Positions 1 through 11,509 of a stretch of 64,000 nucleotides of DNA are shown here, in pieces. Within the stretch, counting starts at the first letter, position 1. Each line of letters opens with the position of its first letter. The DNA is from Ctena decussata (taxonomy: Eukaryota; Mollusca; Bivalvia; Lucinida; Lucinidae), in the NCBI GenBank assembly GCA_963989385.1, contig OZ022515.1:4000803-4064802 (forward strand), read 5' to 3'. A program made the position numbers and the translations under genes. The notes beneath the pieces were generated by a model. It searched no databases. It saw only the letters and a program-made list of their open reading frames with translations, and was not told the DNA's origin.

Positions 1-805
1 ACAAAATGGTGAATTTTGTCAAATAAACCATTAATTTACAAATATTAAGCGTATTCCTAGTAGATATTAGGCAGATTAGATACAATACAAGTATTAACAT
101 TGTCAACAGATAAATTAAACCCGGAACTTTTCATCTAGGGTACATCTTGATGAACTGTCCGCTCTGTCTATGTCTTCGAAGTTTACCATAGGGAAAAGCT
201 ATTTTTAATCATAAATCGGTGTTGGTAAACATATTATATTTCTTTTTGACACTTTACAATAATATGAATGGGTCTGTCAGCAGATTTTAATTTTTCATAG
301 GTCCCGGATTTTTTCTACAAGCCCCGGATTCGCTCCTACAATAGATTTTAAGCGCCTGTTTTTTTTTTTTTTCTGATAACGCAAACTGCAAAATGAGTAG
401 TCAGTATGATACTTTATTGCGCATAGATTGAATTGCAAGATTTAAGCATGTCTCAAACTTTAATTGTGATGCATAAATGGAAGACGAAATCATGTTTGGT
501 CATTAAAACACCAGCCTTTTCATTATATAGAGGCCATTCTATTGCTCCATATATAAAAATTGACAACCGAATATGATGTAGTAAAGAGCTGAGATTAATC
601 TATAGTGCAGATTATATTTTCCTTTTGGTCCTTTGAGATCATGGAATATATTCTGAGAAGTCAGAAATGATCATACGTTTAGATTCATTTTCTAAACAAA
701 TTTGAAATATTTTGGTTTTTTTCGACTTATATCAGTCTTTGAGACGACTGCCATGTTAAACCTGCAAATTTACTGTTTTTTTCCTCTGGCTCCTTGTGCC
801 AGATT
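1..805. other. Unannotated AT-rich sequence
   Basis: I see no gene, exon with convincing splice sites or clear repeat here. A T-run lies at about 359-372. The segment ends just before the hammerhead motif. Confidence 0.5.
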
Positions 806-809
806 TAAA

Positions 810-853
810 GGGTCACTGATGAGGCTTGAATAGCCGAAACCGCGGTATGGCCC
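810..853 (+). ncRNA. Type I hammerhead ribozyme motif
   Basis: The complete conserved hammerhead core can be read. CTGATGA (816-822) is followed by stem II, GGCT (823-826) paired with AGCC (832-835) around a 5-nt loop, and then GAAA (836-839). Stem III is very short: A839-U846 and C840-G845 closed by a 4-nt loop. The predicted cleavage triplet is GTA (845-847), so cleavage would fall after A847. Stem I pairs GGGTCA (810-815) with TGGCCC (848-853) over six pairs including one G-U. The open helix is stem I, which makes this type I. A minimal stem III is the form known from animal retrozymes and from some Penelope-like retroelements. I infer a relic of such an element. No second copy of the core was seen in the window, so a dimeric, circle-forming arrangement is not supported here. 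Confidence 0.82.
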
Positions 854-984
854 AACTTCTTACTTATGAATGTTTTCTTTGCTCTTAAAGGATCTAAACT
901 TTTATCATAAAACAATATTCAGTGGCCTTCCCATTAAATTCCCAATGTAGACAAGGCTGCTGTACCAACTGAACGACGTGGCCA

Positions 985-1110
985 TATGGTCGTCCAATAC
1001 CAGGAAAGCTCAGCTGGCAGAGCAGTCCTGATCATTGCCCATCTTTTTACTCAGTAGTACCGAGAAGGTTGCGGACTCGAGTTCCGCCAGAGTGTTTTTC
1101 TCGCTTAGGT
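985..1110 (+). repeat. Degenerate tRNA-like SINE fragment
   Basis: An A-box-like AAGCTCAGCTGGCAGAG is followed about 60 bases later by a B-box-like GGACTCGAGTTCCGCC, as in the tRNA-derived head of a SINE. The spacing is longer than in a tRNA and the copy is eroded, so it is not a tRNA gene. Confidence 0.35.
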
Positions 1111-1155
1111 GACGTAGAAGATTTATATATTTTCTTCAAAATTGTGCGTGCGTGC

Positions 1156-1156
<1 letters not shown>

Positions 1157-1194
<38 letters not shown>

Positions 1195-1201
1195 TGTGTG
1201 T
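1157..1201. repeat. (TG)n microsatellite
   Basis: About 17 consecutive TG dinucleotides, then a single interruption (TGAG) and further TG units. Confidence 0.95.
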
Positions 1202-1325
1202 CCATAGCAGCAATCGTTCCATTTGTACTATCCTTGGTGTACAACAGCTATCTGTTCCTCACTATGGCGTAGGTTTTATAAGGCTTGGTAATTCTGAAAG
1301 CAGTGCACATGTCCAGCTGGTGCTT

Positions 1326-1531
1326 GAGCCCCGGTAGCTCAGTAGATTAAACGCTGGCTCGCTGATCTAGCAGTCCCAAGTTCGATCTCCGCTTGAGGCG
1401 AGAACTTCTTTTCAAACATAAACGGGGTTCCATTGCACACAACCTTTCATTATCGTCCTCCCAACGTCCTTATATGACTGAAATACTGTTGAAAAGGACG
1501 CAAAATCGCAAGTCATCCATCCATCCAGCCA
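1326..1531 (+). mobile_element. tRNA-derived SINE, family A copy 1
   Basis: The head reads CCCCGGTAGCTCAGTAG (A-box region), with a B-box-like AAGTTCGATCTCCGC. It is followed by a conserved body (ACGGGGTTCCATTGCACA) and a tail with short CATC repeats near 1515-1530. The same head, body and tail occur at 43827-44018 on this strand and at 2532-2722 inverted, which defines a family about 190 bp long. Mutations in the B box suggest an inactive copy. Confidence 0.8.
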
Positions 1532-1689
1532 GCACTTCTCTTGAGGGCCTGTACAATTTTGTATACAGCACTGCAAACCTTTAACAAAAAATATTCTGAA
1601 AAGTCAGATTCTTTGAAAGCAAGGAAAACACCAAAGAAATGAAAATAGCATACTCGGTTTAACTGCGGATGCTCATGACTAGTCATGAA

Positions 1690-2030
1690 ATGTGCAACTC
1701 CGGCCATGATCCTAGCAGCGGCTACTGTATTATTAAAATGAGTCGAAATGAAATACAATGTAAGTGGTTCCAAAGGACCAGAACTAATACAATCTACACT
1801 ATGAATGAATACCTGGGGACGATTAAGGGCCGTTACACCAGTTTCAGTGAAGTTTCAATAAAATGTGCAAACCCAGCCATGGCCCCTAGCAGTAGCTGGG
1901 CTACTCTATTTTCAGAATGATTCGAAATGAAATTATTGATTCGAAAGGACTAGAAATTATATAATCTGCACTATGATGGAGTATGGGGAGACTTAACGGC
2001 CGCCGCACAACACCTCCAGCATCCTGTTAA
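1690..2030. repeat. Two divergent tandem copies of a ~173 bp unit
   Basis: The unit beginning ATGTGCAACTCCGGCCATG at 1690 recurs at 1863 as ATGTGCAAACCCAGCCATG. Both copies continue with CTAGCAG, then CGAAATGAAAT and AAAGGAC.AGAA at matching offsets. The second copy ends near 2020. It is non-coding and its function is unknown. Confidence 0.6.
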
Positions 2031-2531
2031 GTTAAATTAAGATTTGAAATATTAGAGTTTTTGGAAGCAAGAAATGATCAGAAAGAATGAAACAAAACAA
2101 AAAAAAACGGCTATGCTTATTGAGTCTGCATTTGAAAAGAGGACTCAAGTAAACAAAGACTTCTGTGGTTATGACTTTTACGTATTGTTTGCTTCTAAGG
2201 GTCCATATTTTCGATTTAATCATCATGATAAGGCATACATGACAGAAATGCTTTTGATGTTCATTCGGTGAAGTAAAATTAGTTCCCACACTGAAAAGTT
2301 ATACCCTGAGCCAAAAGAAATGTCAGGGCGGAGTTATCTTTGTACCTTCCCCTAGACTTTTCTATTGTACAAAAAGGGGCACAGGACAAACACGCTGCTC
2401 ACTCACCGGTAACAAAAAGTATTTAGCTGTAACAAAACTTGCAAATACAATGTAAAGTTATGTAACAAAAGGACAACAATAGACGCACGTGGTTAACCAT
2501 ATTACCTGTCCTTGTACAACGTCGATCAAAA

Positions 2532-2722
2532 AGGGATAGATTGATGACTTGCGATTTTATGTCCTTTTCAGCAGTATTTCAGTCATATCAGGACGATGGG
2601 AGGGTGATAAATGAAAGGCTCTGTGCAATGGAACCCGGTTTACGATTGCGAACGCCTCCGGTAGTCGAGCTCGGGACCGCTAGATCAGCAGGCCGGCGCT
2701 TCACCCACGACTTATCAGATAC
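2532..2722 (-). mobile_element. tRNA-derived SINE, family A copy 2 (inverted)
   Basis: Read on the minus strand this matches the copies at 1326 and 43827. It has GCGCCGGCCTGCTGATCTAG in the head, then a body with GGGTTCCATTGCACAGAG, and a tail with AAATCGCAAGTCATCAATC. The first part of the tRNA-like head is degraded. A plus-strand ORF of about 99 codons across it is a chance reading of the SINE. Confidence 0.75.
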
Positions 2723-3180
2723 AGAGGCTGATCTTATTATTTCCTTTTCGCACATCCGATTTGGTATCTTTTTATGCGACGCCAATCATTTACTATTTAA
2801 ATTTACCAGATCAACTGCGAGGGTGCACAGACTGACCTGAGTCATTTTTGTTCACACTTTCAATAAGTTTCGCTTTTTCAGTAACGAAATAAAGAACATA
2901 ACGTTATGGTTTGCCATATACATAGATAGAGATGAAATGAATGCACAGGCTTATCTGAGTCTTCGCTATTCGAACATGCTATCCTAGTACAGCCCAACTC
3001 CTGATCTTCATGTATGATCATAAGGCCTGTCATCTTCGCAAGCCAAGTGTACTAAGTCAGCTTTGTTCCTTACGTAATAAACAAAGTAAGAAGCAAAGGG
3101 GACTTAGCAGCCTTTGTCTGCAAAGTTTACAGCCTGTGTGACCGAATTCACTTTATATATTCCTTATGATTAAGACATCA
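2723..3180. other. No recognisable feature
   Basis: AT-rich sequence with no convincing ORF, splice pair or repeat. Confidence 0.4.
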
Positions 3181-3186
3181 TCTATG

Positions 3187-3316
3187 TGAACGGAGACGAC
3201 AGCATGTCCTCATGATCCAAACGGAGACGACAGCATGTCCTCATGATCCAAATATCCTATGATCCAAATATCGTCTATGTGGACGGAGACGACAGCATGT
3301 GCTCATGATCCAAGTA
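3187..3316. repeat. Short tandem repeat of a ~31 bp unit
   Basis: The phrase GGAGACGACAGCATGT appears three times (near 3192, 3223 and 3285), each followed by CTCATGATCCAA. The first two are directly adjacent. The third is separated by a partial repeat of ATGATCCAAATATC. Confidence 0.8.
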
Positions 3317-3861
3317 TTTTCTTTTCGAGCGTACAGAATGTACAGGCTTGTGGGGTTTTTTTTCCCATTTCAGGTGATAAAAAAATGCCCAACAATGTGT
3401 TATGCCTGAATCCATCAAGGACAAAAAGGAAAGAAGCTGATTATTATATACAGGGAGGATGCACAGGTTGATCTGGTGCTTCGCTTTTACACCGATAATC
3501 TGCACATTGTATAAATAGCATTATTTTGGCATGTCTCAAGTACTGCAGTTGCGGCAAAACATCCAATGGGCACAAACCCGCCGAAAGAACGTATTAATTT
3601 CAATGCTGACACGATTAGAATGCATCACCCTTCAAACGACGTTTTTTTAACATTGCACTTGGCAGTTTACATCCTAAAATTTAAGCGTTCCAAAATTCGT
3701 GAAATGTTTCATTTTGCGAGCCAAGAGATATTCGCGAATATAAGCGCAAATAAAATGTCGCGACTATTTATATGTAGTAGTGCCCGACTGAGGCACAATG
3801 CTCTCTCTTATTTTAAGGTAATGCATACAGGGATGATGTTACAAGTATATAAACTCGGAAG

Positions 3862-3985
3862 CGCAGTCTGCTAAGACCTGGCTTACCTAGTTCGAATCCC
3901 ACGGCGGCGGAATTCGTCACATCGTAAACGGCACTTCCTTGAGGGCAGAATATCATTATCATCTTAATAAAATGCACCTTCCTTC
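3862..3985 (+). repeat. Degenerate tRNA-like SINE
   Basis: A B-box-like TAGTTCGAATCCCACGG follows an eroded A-box region (GAAGCGCAGTCTGCTAAG). Downstream CATCGTAAACGGCACTTCC resembles the body of SINE family A. It is too degraded at the 5' side to be a tRNA gene. Confidence 0.45.
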
Positions 3986-4764
3986 TTACTTTTTATATCA
4001 ACATAGATACGTCTTTCATACACGACAGTAAATGTGGTGACAAGAGGTACAAAAACAATGCGTTATGCTTAGTGAACTTGAACAAGCGAGCAAAATTTAT
4101 TCTACCGAATCTTATAGTGGACTGATCGAATTTGACAGTGATTGCCAGCGCATATTTGTTACCGCCCTGACATTTCTTTTGGATCAAAATATACTATGCT
4201 GCTAGTTTTAGACTCTGAAATGCAGAGTTAGTAGTAGGAAAAAAAATCGGGACACTGTAGCAAAAAAATTCGGGACACTAAAGCCGTTGTAGGAAAAATC
4301 CCTGATATTTGCAGTAATTTTTGTCCTTGGTTTGCCGAGGCTTTTTCACAAAGAAAATTATGACAAACGACAAATTACGCCTATAGAATGCTCAAGTAAA
4401 CAGCCTGATTGCGAAACATCCCAAGAAAGTATTGAAAATAAGTTTGTTTACTTACCTTATTGCTCCTTCACGCTTATGAGACATAAATTGTCAGAAAAAA
4501 TCGTTGACGATTGTCAGAAAAAATCACCGCCTACCGGGACTAAGCAACCACCCAGTGACATAGTCGATAACAGAAAAAATCAGCTTCAGGACAGAGGAAC
4601 TACACATTTATTGCACAACCAGCAAGAACCATGCAAAACGCATAAAACATATATTGATACTTTTCTACTTCAAAGCAAAAAACTGTGAATGAAGGCGAAC
4701 TTATACATAACTGAACAAACGCCAATATTTACAGCCTACAATTATGTTAGTATAATCTACGCAC
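3986..4764. other. Unassigned sequence downstream of the Roc exon
   Basis: A 118-codon ORF lies on the plus strand at 4332-4688, but its protein shows no recognisable domain and is rich in polar residues. In the transcription direction of the neighbouring exon this is intron or 3' sequence. No G4 (NKxD-like) or COR exon was found here. Confidence 0.35.
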
Positions 4765-5310
4765 CTAAATCGCTGACTTCAACAGCTCCCCTGCAGTCCC
4801 CGTACATTTTTTCTTTTACAACGGCACTGACATTTCTCTGGCTGTTCTTCTTAAGTAGTCTATGCAGATCAAACGTTAATATGTAAATAGCACTTGGAGA
4901 CAAAAATGTCGGATGTGAGGCGTGAAATACATACTGTCCCGCAAAATCATAAAAGCTGACTTTTGCTTTGCGGCTTGATTGTTCAGATGTTAAAGTTTCA
5001 GCTTTCTGAAGAGCTTCCGTTAAATCCTTTGCTGTCGCTAATCGATGTATAGGTTCTGAAGTGGCCAAACACGGGGTTTGATGGTCCGCTGGAAAAAATT
5101 CACTCTCTCTTTCTTCAAGTTTTGTTTCTTGTGATTTACCCTGGTATTTTTCCAATTTGTTTTCTGTATTGCTTCCTGATAGCGTTTTGTCGGTATTTGC
5201 ATTGCCAGTCGGTACATTCTTTCCAATCATACGTGGGGTTAAATTAATTTTATCAAGATCTTGACACTTCTGCAGCGCTTTTGCACATCTTAAATGGAAA
5301 TCACGATCTC
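4765..5310 (-). CDS. Roc GTPase exon with DxxGQ (G3) motif
   Basis: This internal exon of about 181 residues carries DFAGQYVFHASHPTFLSPSA at residues 121-140, followed by a hydrophobic strand (IYILTFDLHRLLKK). The DxxGQ switch II motif followed by such a strand is characteristic of Roc (Ras of complex proteins) domains in Roco/LRRK-like proteins. The preceding ~110 residues are polar and low in complexity (rich in K, E, T and Q) and read as an insertion within the Roc domain. The acceptor is CTATACATAG before 5310 and the donor is TTAG/GTGCGT after 4765. The open frame runs through the whole interval and beyond into the flanks. The exon starts with two bases of a split codon and ends with one. 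The nearest related exon is the P-loop exon at 16041-16342 on the same strand, about 10.7 kb upstream. The remaining G motifs and any COR domain would lie to the left of the window. Bivalves have many Roco-like genes, so I give no specific symbol. Confidence 0.75.
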
Positions 5311-6229
5311 CTATGTATAGAAACATATTTGATATAATAAGACAGTTTATCAATTACATAGTGGTTTCGAGCTTATTTACAAAATGTATAAGAAATTGTA
5401 CAGATTTAGTAAAAATTGATTTTCATAAATCGTTCTTGCCTGCAAAGACAAATTAATTTTGCTAACATCTATATGTCTTCGTAATGATTCTAATTTATAC
5501 GGTTGCGAGCATTGAAACATATTCAACATTAGTATTATTTAAATGTATATACACTTTTGCAAGGTACGTTATCACTGTAGGATGAGACCGTTAACGTGAA
5601 CATGTATAGGAAACTCTTTAAAATGTTGATGCCGTTTGTCCGTAGGACTATAATCAAACATACAAGTTCAACTCTATAAGCAATTCAACGCACACTGTCG
5701 GTAGATATTCGAAAGGATGAAAAGAAGCCACCAGAGGAGATGGAAAATCTCAGACCAAAGGCAACATCGGCCTTGGTAAACATAGCGCACTTCAAAAGCT
5801 ATATAATAATTATATTTCCATTTTTATGCTCCATAGTGACATTATCTATTTAACGTATGTCTAACACTCTGATAAAAGCATTATGCCAAAAGAGGTAAAA
5901 TCCCAAACAGCAATCCCTACATAATGTATATCATATGTTATATGTACAATCAACATTTCATAAAAGTGAATTTCCGCTTAAGCACATGCCCATTTACTCT
6001 ACTGTTTAGTTCTCTACTAAGTGACTTTTGACAAAGAATCAAAATCAAAAGAAAACAAAGTCGGTGCCGGACCGGGGCGGAGGGGGGGGGGGGTGGTATG
6101 GAAGGGCCTAGAGTACGAAAAGAGGGACTTAGACAGTTAAGGAATCTGAGACGACTACGGGTAATCAAATTTTAAGAACGCCAGAAAAGACAGCAGCGCA
6201 TGTGCAACATTGCAAAAAAAACTAGGGAC
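5311..6229. other. Probable intron, no other feature
   Basis: AT-rich sequence between the Roc exon and the next repeat. A G-run (GGGGGGGGGG) lies near 6082-6092. I could not find the missing Roc exon here. Confidence 0.4.
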
Positions 6230-7090
6230 AATATTTCAACCACCATAATAGTGACAGTAGCCGTATATTTGTTTGTGACATATTACCCTTGGCCGAAATA
6301 CATAGCTGTGGTGTATCATGAAAATATAAATAAGGGTATTAAAGTTATGGAACGAACATGTGAAACTCCAGATCGCGGACATGAAACAGTGTAAAAAACA
6401 ACCAAGAGGAAATAACATATAAACTTTGACTCCCAGGGCTGCCATTCTTAAATGTCACATATCATCATACTACTTATCTGTGAAATATCATGGAAGTATC
6501 CCGAGCAGTATTTCAGTCATGAAACAGACATGAAATTGCAATCAAAACCGTAAAGGGAAATAACTCATGATGTATGAAAACGATAGCTGCCATTCTGATA
6601 TGCGACATATCGCCATTACCTATTCTGCATAGCTACATAGAATTTTGAAAATATTTTGAAGGTTATAAAAACTATGAAGCAGATGTGAAATGGCAGCTGA
6701 AACCACATTGGGAAAGGGAATAAATCAGAAAGTATGAATACGATATTAGTCATACTGGTACGCGGCATATCGTCGCATCTACCTGTGTTCTATAAATTTG
6801 AAGTATCAAAAATATTTCAAAAAGTATTCAAATTATGGAGTGGACATGAAATCAAGGCTAACCCATCAATGAGAAATAACTAAAAAGTTTGAAAGCCGGA
6901 GTTGTCATTCTTGTATGCGACACACCATCATGACCTGTTCTACGTATCTGTAAAACATTATTATTAAATTATTTAAAAAAAAGGTATTCGAGGTAAAGAG
7001 CAGACACGAATCTGGCAACAAAAACAAAGAGCAGATAACTAAAAGTATGAAAGCAGTAGTTACTACTCTTGTACGTGACACATTCAGTTC
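6230..7090. repeat. Divergent ~155 bp tandem repeat block
   Basis: The cores TGCCATTCTTA (~6440), TGCCATTCTGA (~6590), GTCATACTGG (~6750) and GTCATTCTTG (~6905) recur every 150-160 bases. Each is followed by a GCGACA..ATC.TCAT..CCT stretch and later by ATGAA..AGACATGAAA. About five eroded units are present. The style matches a dispersed bivalve repeat also seen at 63590-64000, although I did not align the two. Confidence 0.55.
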
Positions 7091-7718
7091 AAAGAAAACG
7101 TGCATTGAAAGTGCATGTAACGTTTCTTTTTTTGTTCAGTATAGATGCGCATTTCTGTATTTATATTCCTCAATGTCTCTAAATCCCAAAGGTTGGAAAC
7201 AAAAAGGTGACGGACAGATCTGACGCACAGTTACTGAGACAATGCGCGGTGCACAGCAGCTACAGACACCAGGTAAGAGACGCCTACGTATTAGCTCTCG
7301 CGCGCGGGCGTCCTCCAACAAGCCACCTAAAGCCCACTGCTAAAGAGAGTCAACAGGTAAGTACCACAAATAAAAAGTTCCTTGCGATTTTCAAATCTTA
7401 GAGAAACATTAGAAGTACCTGCATTTTCAGCTGTTCTTGCTTTTTCCTTCTCCCCGAAAAACCAGTATTTCAAGCGCTCTTTTGCACTATACTTCTCTTT
7501 AGGAACTGAAAATTACAACGTATACTGTTTTGAAAAATACAATACGTGCAAAAAGAAAATACTTATCTACGCAACATAACCGTAGCTTGGCGTATGTACA
7601 GCGTGTTGTGTCTGTTTATGTAGAGGGCTTATAAATTTAATCATCTTTTATTTATAGGTTGTTTTTCATTTGAGAATGAAACCAGGAGTATAAAAGGTCT
7701 ATCTCCTTCTTCTCCCCA
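7091..7718. other. No recognisable feature
   Basis: Small ORFs here show no domain. A CG-rich patch (CTCGCGCGCGGGCG) lies near 7296-7310. Confidence 0.35.
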
Positions 7719-7738
7719 TTCTCTCTCTCTCTCTCCCT
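7719..7738. repeat. Short (CT)n tract
   Basis: About eight consecutive CT units. Confidence 0.8.
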
Positions 7739-7979
7739 ATCCGTTAATTATTTCCCATGTCAACTGCAAAAGCCTAAGATGACACATTAATGCTGGAAAA
7801 GGCAATAAATGACGAGAAGACAATAAATGACGAGAAATGAACGCTTATAATAAAGGGAAATAAAGCAGCTATCTATGTATATAAAGACGCTAAGTCGTGC
7901 CAATCAGAAGTTAGATCGTTTGATCGTTTCTGTGTTTCCATTTCTGTCAACACCTGTTTCAGGTTTTCATGATAGTGAT

Positions 7980-8640
<661 letters not shown>

Positions 8641-8649
8641 GCACCCCTC

Positions 8650-10620
8650 TGCCCAACTAACCCTACCCCACCCCTCTAGTAGTATGAGTTTTGGGTCAAA
8701 GACTGACCATGACCTCTTGTACTCATAAATCTTCATGTACTCATTAAGACAACCATATACACCATTTTTTGGCCCAAAATTTCAAAACTTTCCATGAAAT
8801 CTTATGTTCTAGCAATTTCCTATATTTGACCATGCCGCAAAAATGTCAAGGTAATTACAAGGTCATCATTTGAACAGTCTTGTGTGCACTTTTGTTCTAC
8901 ATGCTGCTTACCAGTTTTCAAGGTCATAGGCGTATTGGTTCTGGAGAAGAAAAATATTAAAGGTTTATACCATAAATGGGTATGGCGGCCATGTTGGTCA
9001 AGTGACTTGGACCATATGAACAAATTTTTTTCGATCAACCCCTGGAGGCTCTAGGGGACCTTCATACGAACCGAACTACCAACTAATTGTGTGCACCGCG
9101 GCGGAGGGTGAGGGTGAAGGTTTGGGCCCAGTTAAACCGGTTAACCCCCCCCCCCCCCCCCAGTAGTTATTACTGACCGTCCCAGGGCGGTACTTTCGTT
9201 TCGGTTGCATTTTTTTATGTTCGGTGCTGTTTAACTTATTATGTTCTCATTTTAACCCTTCAATAATAAAAATAGGAAATAGGTAAAAATAATTGTTAAA
9301 TGTTTTTCGTATAATTTGCTTAGTCTGTTGTAACCCTTCGGTTGGTCTAAATTATTTAGTTCAATAAAGATAGCTGAGTTGCCACCTATTTGGGAAAGAG
9401 CTGCTGACTCGGCTTATTGCTTGTAATTTATTGTTTGTTGGGATATCTTTGTCAATTTTTCCCTTTGATGTTGGGGATAGGGTTTGGGTTCTGATTCAGT
9501 CAGTTCCTAAAGTGTAGTTACTCTTTAAATTTCTATATGAAATGTGATCACATTTGGCCCGTTGGCTTTTGAGGAAATGTTTGAAAATGTCAAAATATGA
9601 GAGATCTGGGTCAAAAGTCAAAGAATGGCCTTGACCTCCTGTAATCATAATTCTTCGTGACTTCATTATGACGACTATATATACCAAATTTTAGGCCAAA
9701 ATCTTCAAAACTTCCCATTAAATCTTATTTTCTAGCATTTCTCCATATTTGACCTAACCGTAAAACGTCAAGGCCAGCCAAAGGTCATGATTTGAACAAT
9801 CTTGATAGTACTGGAGTATCCAATGCTACAACCCAAGTTTCAAGGCCATCGGTCAATTGGTTCTGGAGAAGAAGATTTTTAAATGCCTTTACCAGATATG
9901 GTCATGGCGGCCATGTTGGGTATGTGACCAGGACCATTTGAAGACATTTTCGTTTCCTCAACCCCTGGAGGCTCTATATGATATTTGGTTACAATTGGCT
10001 CATTGGCTTTTAAGAAGAAGTTTGAAATTGTCAAACTATGAGAATTCAGGATCAAAGGTCAAGGAATAACCTTGACCTCTTGTACTCATGAATATTGATG
10101 TACTCATTAAGATGACTGTATTTACCAATTTTTAGGCCTAAATCTTAACAACCTTCCATGAAATCTTATGTTCTAGCATTTTCCACTATTGACCTTGCCG
10201 TAAAATGGTCAAGGTCAACCCAAGGTCATAATTTGAACAATTTTGAAAGTACTCCAGAACCCAATGCTACATACCAAAGGCCATCAATTGGTTCTGAAGA
10301 AGAAGATTTTTAAAGGTTTTTAACATATATGGGCGTGGCGGCCATGTTGGTCATGTGACCTCGACCGAATGAATAAATTTTCGTGCCCTCAACCCCTGTA
10401 GGCTCTATATGAAATTTGGTTTCAATTGGCCCAGTGGCTGTTGAGGAGATTGCTTGAAATTGTCAAAATATGAGAGTTCTGGGTCAAAGGCAAAAGAATG
10501 ACCTTGACTTCTTGTACTCAAAAATCTTCATGTACTCATTAAGATGATTGTAGATACCGATTTTTAGCCCAAAATCTTATACAGTTTTCAAGATATCTTA
10601 TGTTGTAGCATTTTGCCAAA
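8650..10620 (+). repeat. Divergent ~430 bp repeat block, split by an insertion
   Basis: The marker GGCGGCCATGTTGG occurs near 8984, 9906 and 10339. The last two are about 433 bp apart. Other shared blocks are GACCTTGACCTC.TGTACTCA, AATCTTATGTTCTAGCA, CAATTGGTTCTG and CAACCCCTGGAGGCTCTA. The first-to-second spacing is about 922 bp because a foreign ~480 bp segment (9048-9526) interrupts the array. There is no coding potential. The units contain many TGACCT/AGGTCA words. Confidence 0.75.
9048..9526 (+). mobile_element. 3'-end fragment of the YLDD-type retroelement, inserted
   Basis: From about 9065 this segment matches, in reverse complement, the 3' part of the retroelement at 40130-42810. Shared anchors are CGAACCGAAC, CCAACTAA, GAGGGTGAGG, CCCCAGTA, ATTACTGACCGT, GGCGGTA and, further on, GCTGCT.ACTCGG. 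It begins where the protein-coding part of the long copy has probably ended, so it is a 5'-truncated copy carrying only 3' untranslated sequence. It interrupts the ~430 bp repeat within CTCTATATGA, and a short TCTA may be duplicated at the two edges. A C-run lies near 9147-9162. Confidence 0.65.
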
Positions 10621-10875
10621 CAAAAGCACAAGGAAGCAGATTTTACCTTGCTGAGACATCAAACCAGATCTTCTTACAAACTTTTTATTTATATATTTAT
10701 TTTCTTCAATGTTTAAATTATTCAAAATTATTTTCTTTTGGGTTTGTTTCATTTTGGATGTAGACGATATGAATTTAAAATAAAAAAAAATAATATATAT
10801 ATTAATTTTTGTTTGTTTTGTTCTGGGTGTAGGGGAATACTCTAATACTCTATCATTAAAGCCAGAGAAATATTA
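10621..10875. other. AT-rich spacer
   Basis: AT-rich sequence with no supported feature, leading into the hairpin-ended element. Confidence 0.35.
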
Positions 10876-11509
10876 AAACAAGTAGCCCAAAGGGCAACAA
10901 TTGCTCACCTGAGAGACATTGTAAACCTATAGGGATATTTAAGATGCTCAAGGGCAGCTAACTCTACAGTCAGTGGTCCAATCAGGCTGAAAATTAAACT
11001 CATCCAAAACAGTATGTATGCCCTCATTTAATATATGTAAGTTTAAAAAGTATCCGATCAAGAGCACAATAGACAGAGCTGTCAAGGGCAGCTAACTTCG
11101 TAGTGGTTGGCCTGATCTGGCCAAAATTTGAACTTGTTTAAGATATTATGCATTTCTCATTACCTGCAAGTTTGAAAAGGATCGGATCAGTAGAAACCAA
11201 GAAAAAGTGGGGACATTGATTTTTTGGATGCTCAGGGCAGGTACTCCATAGTCAGTGGTGGGATCTAGCCGAAATGCTAACTAATCCAAGCTTTTATGCA
11301 TATCCTCATGACCTGCAAGTATGAAGAGGATCCGACGAAAAATGAAAATGTGATGACTTTGTTTTCTCCATTATAAGACTATGGGATTTTTTTCAAACGC
11401 TCAAGGGCAGCTAACTCCGTAGTCTGTGCTTGAATACGGCCAAATTTTGAACTCATCCAAGCTCTTATGTATGTCATCATTACCTGCAAGTATGATAAGG
11501 ATCTAATCA

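Noticed and set aside
1047..1272. Cys/Val-rich and His/Thr-rich ORFs
   Set aside because: They translate a (TG)n microsatellite on either strand.
4332..4688. 118-codon plus-strand ORF as a gene
   Set aside because: No domain, codon pattern, promoter or splice support. It lies opposite the probable 3' intron of the Roc gene.
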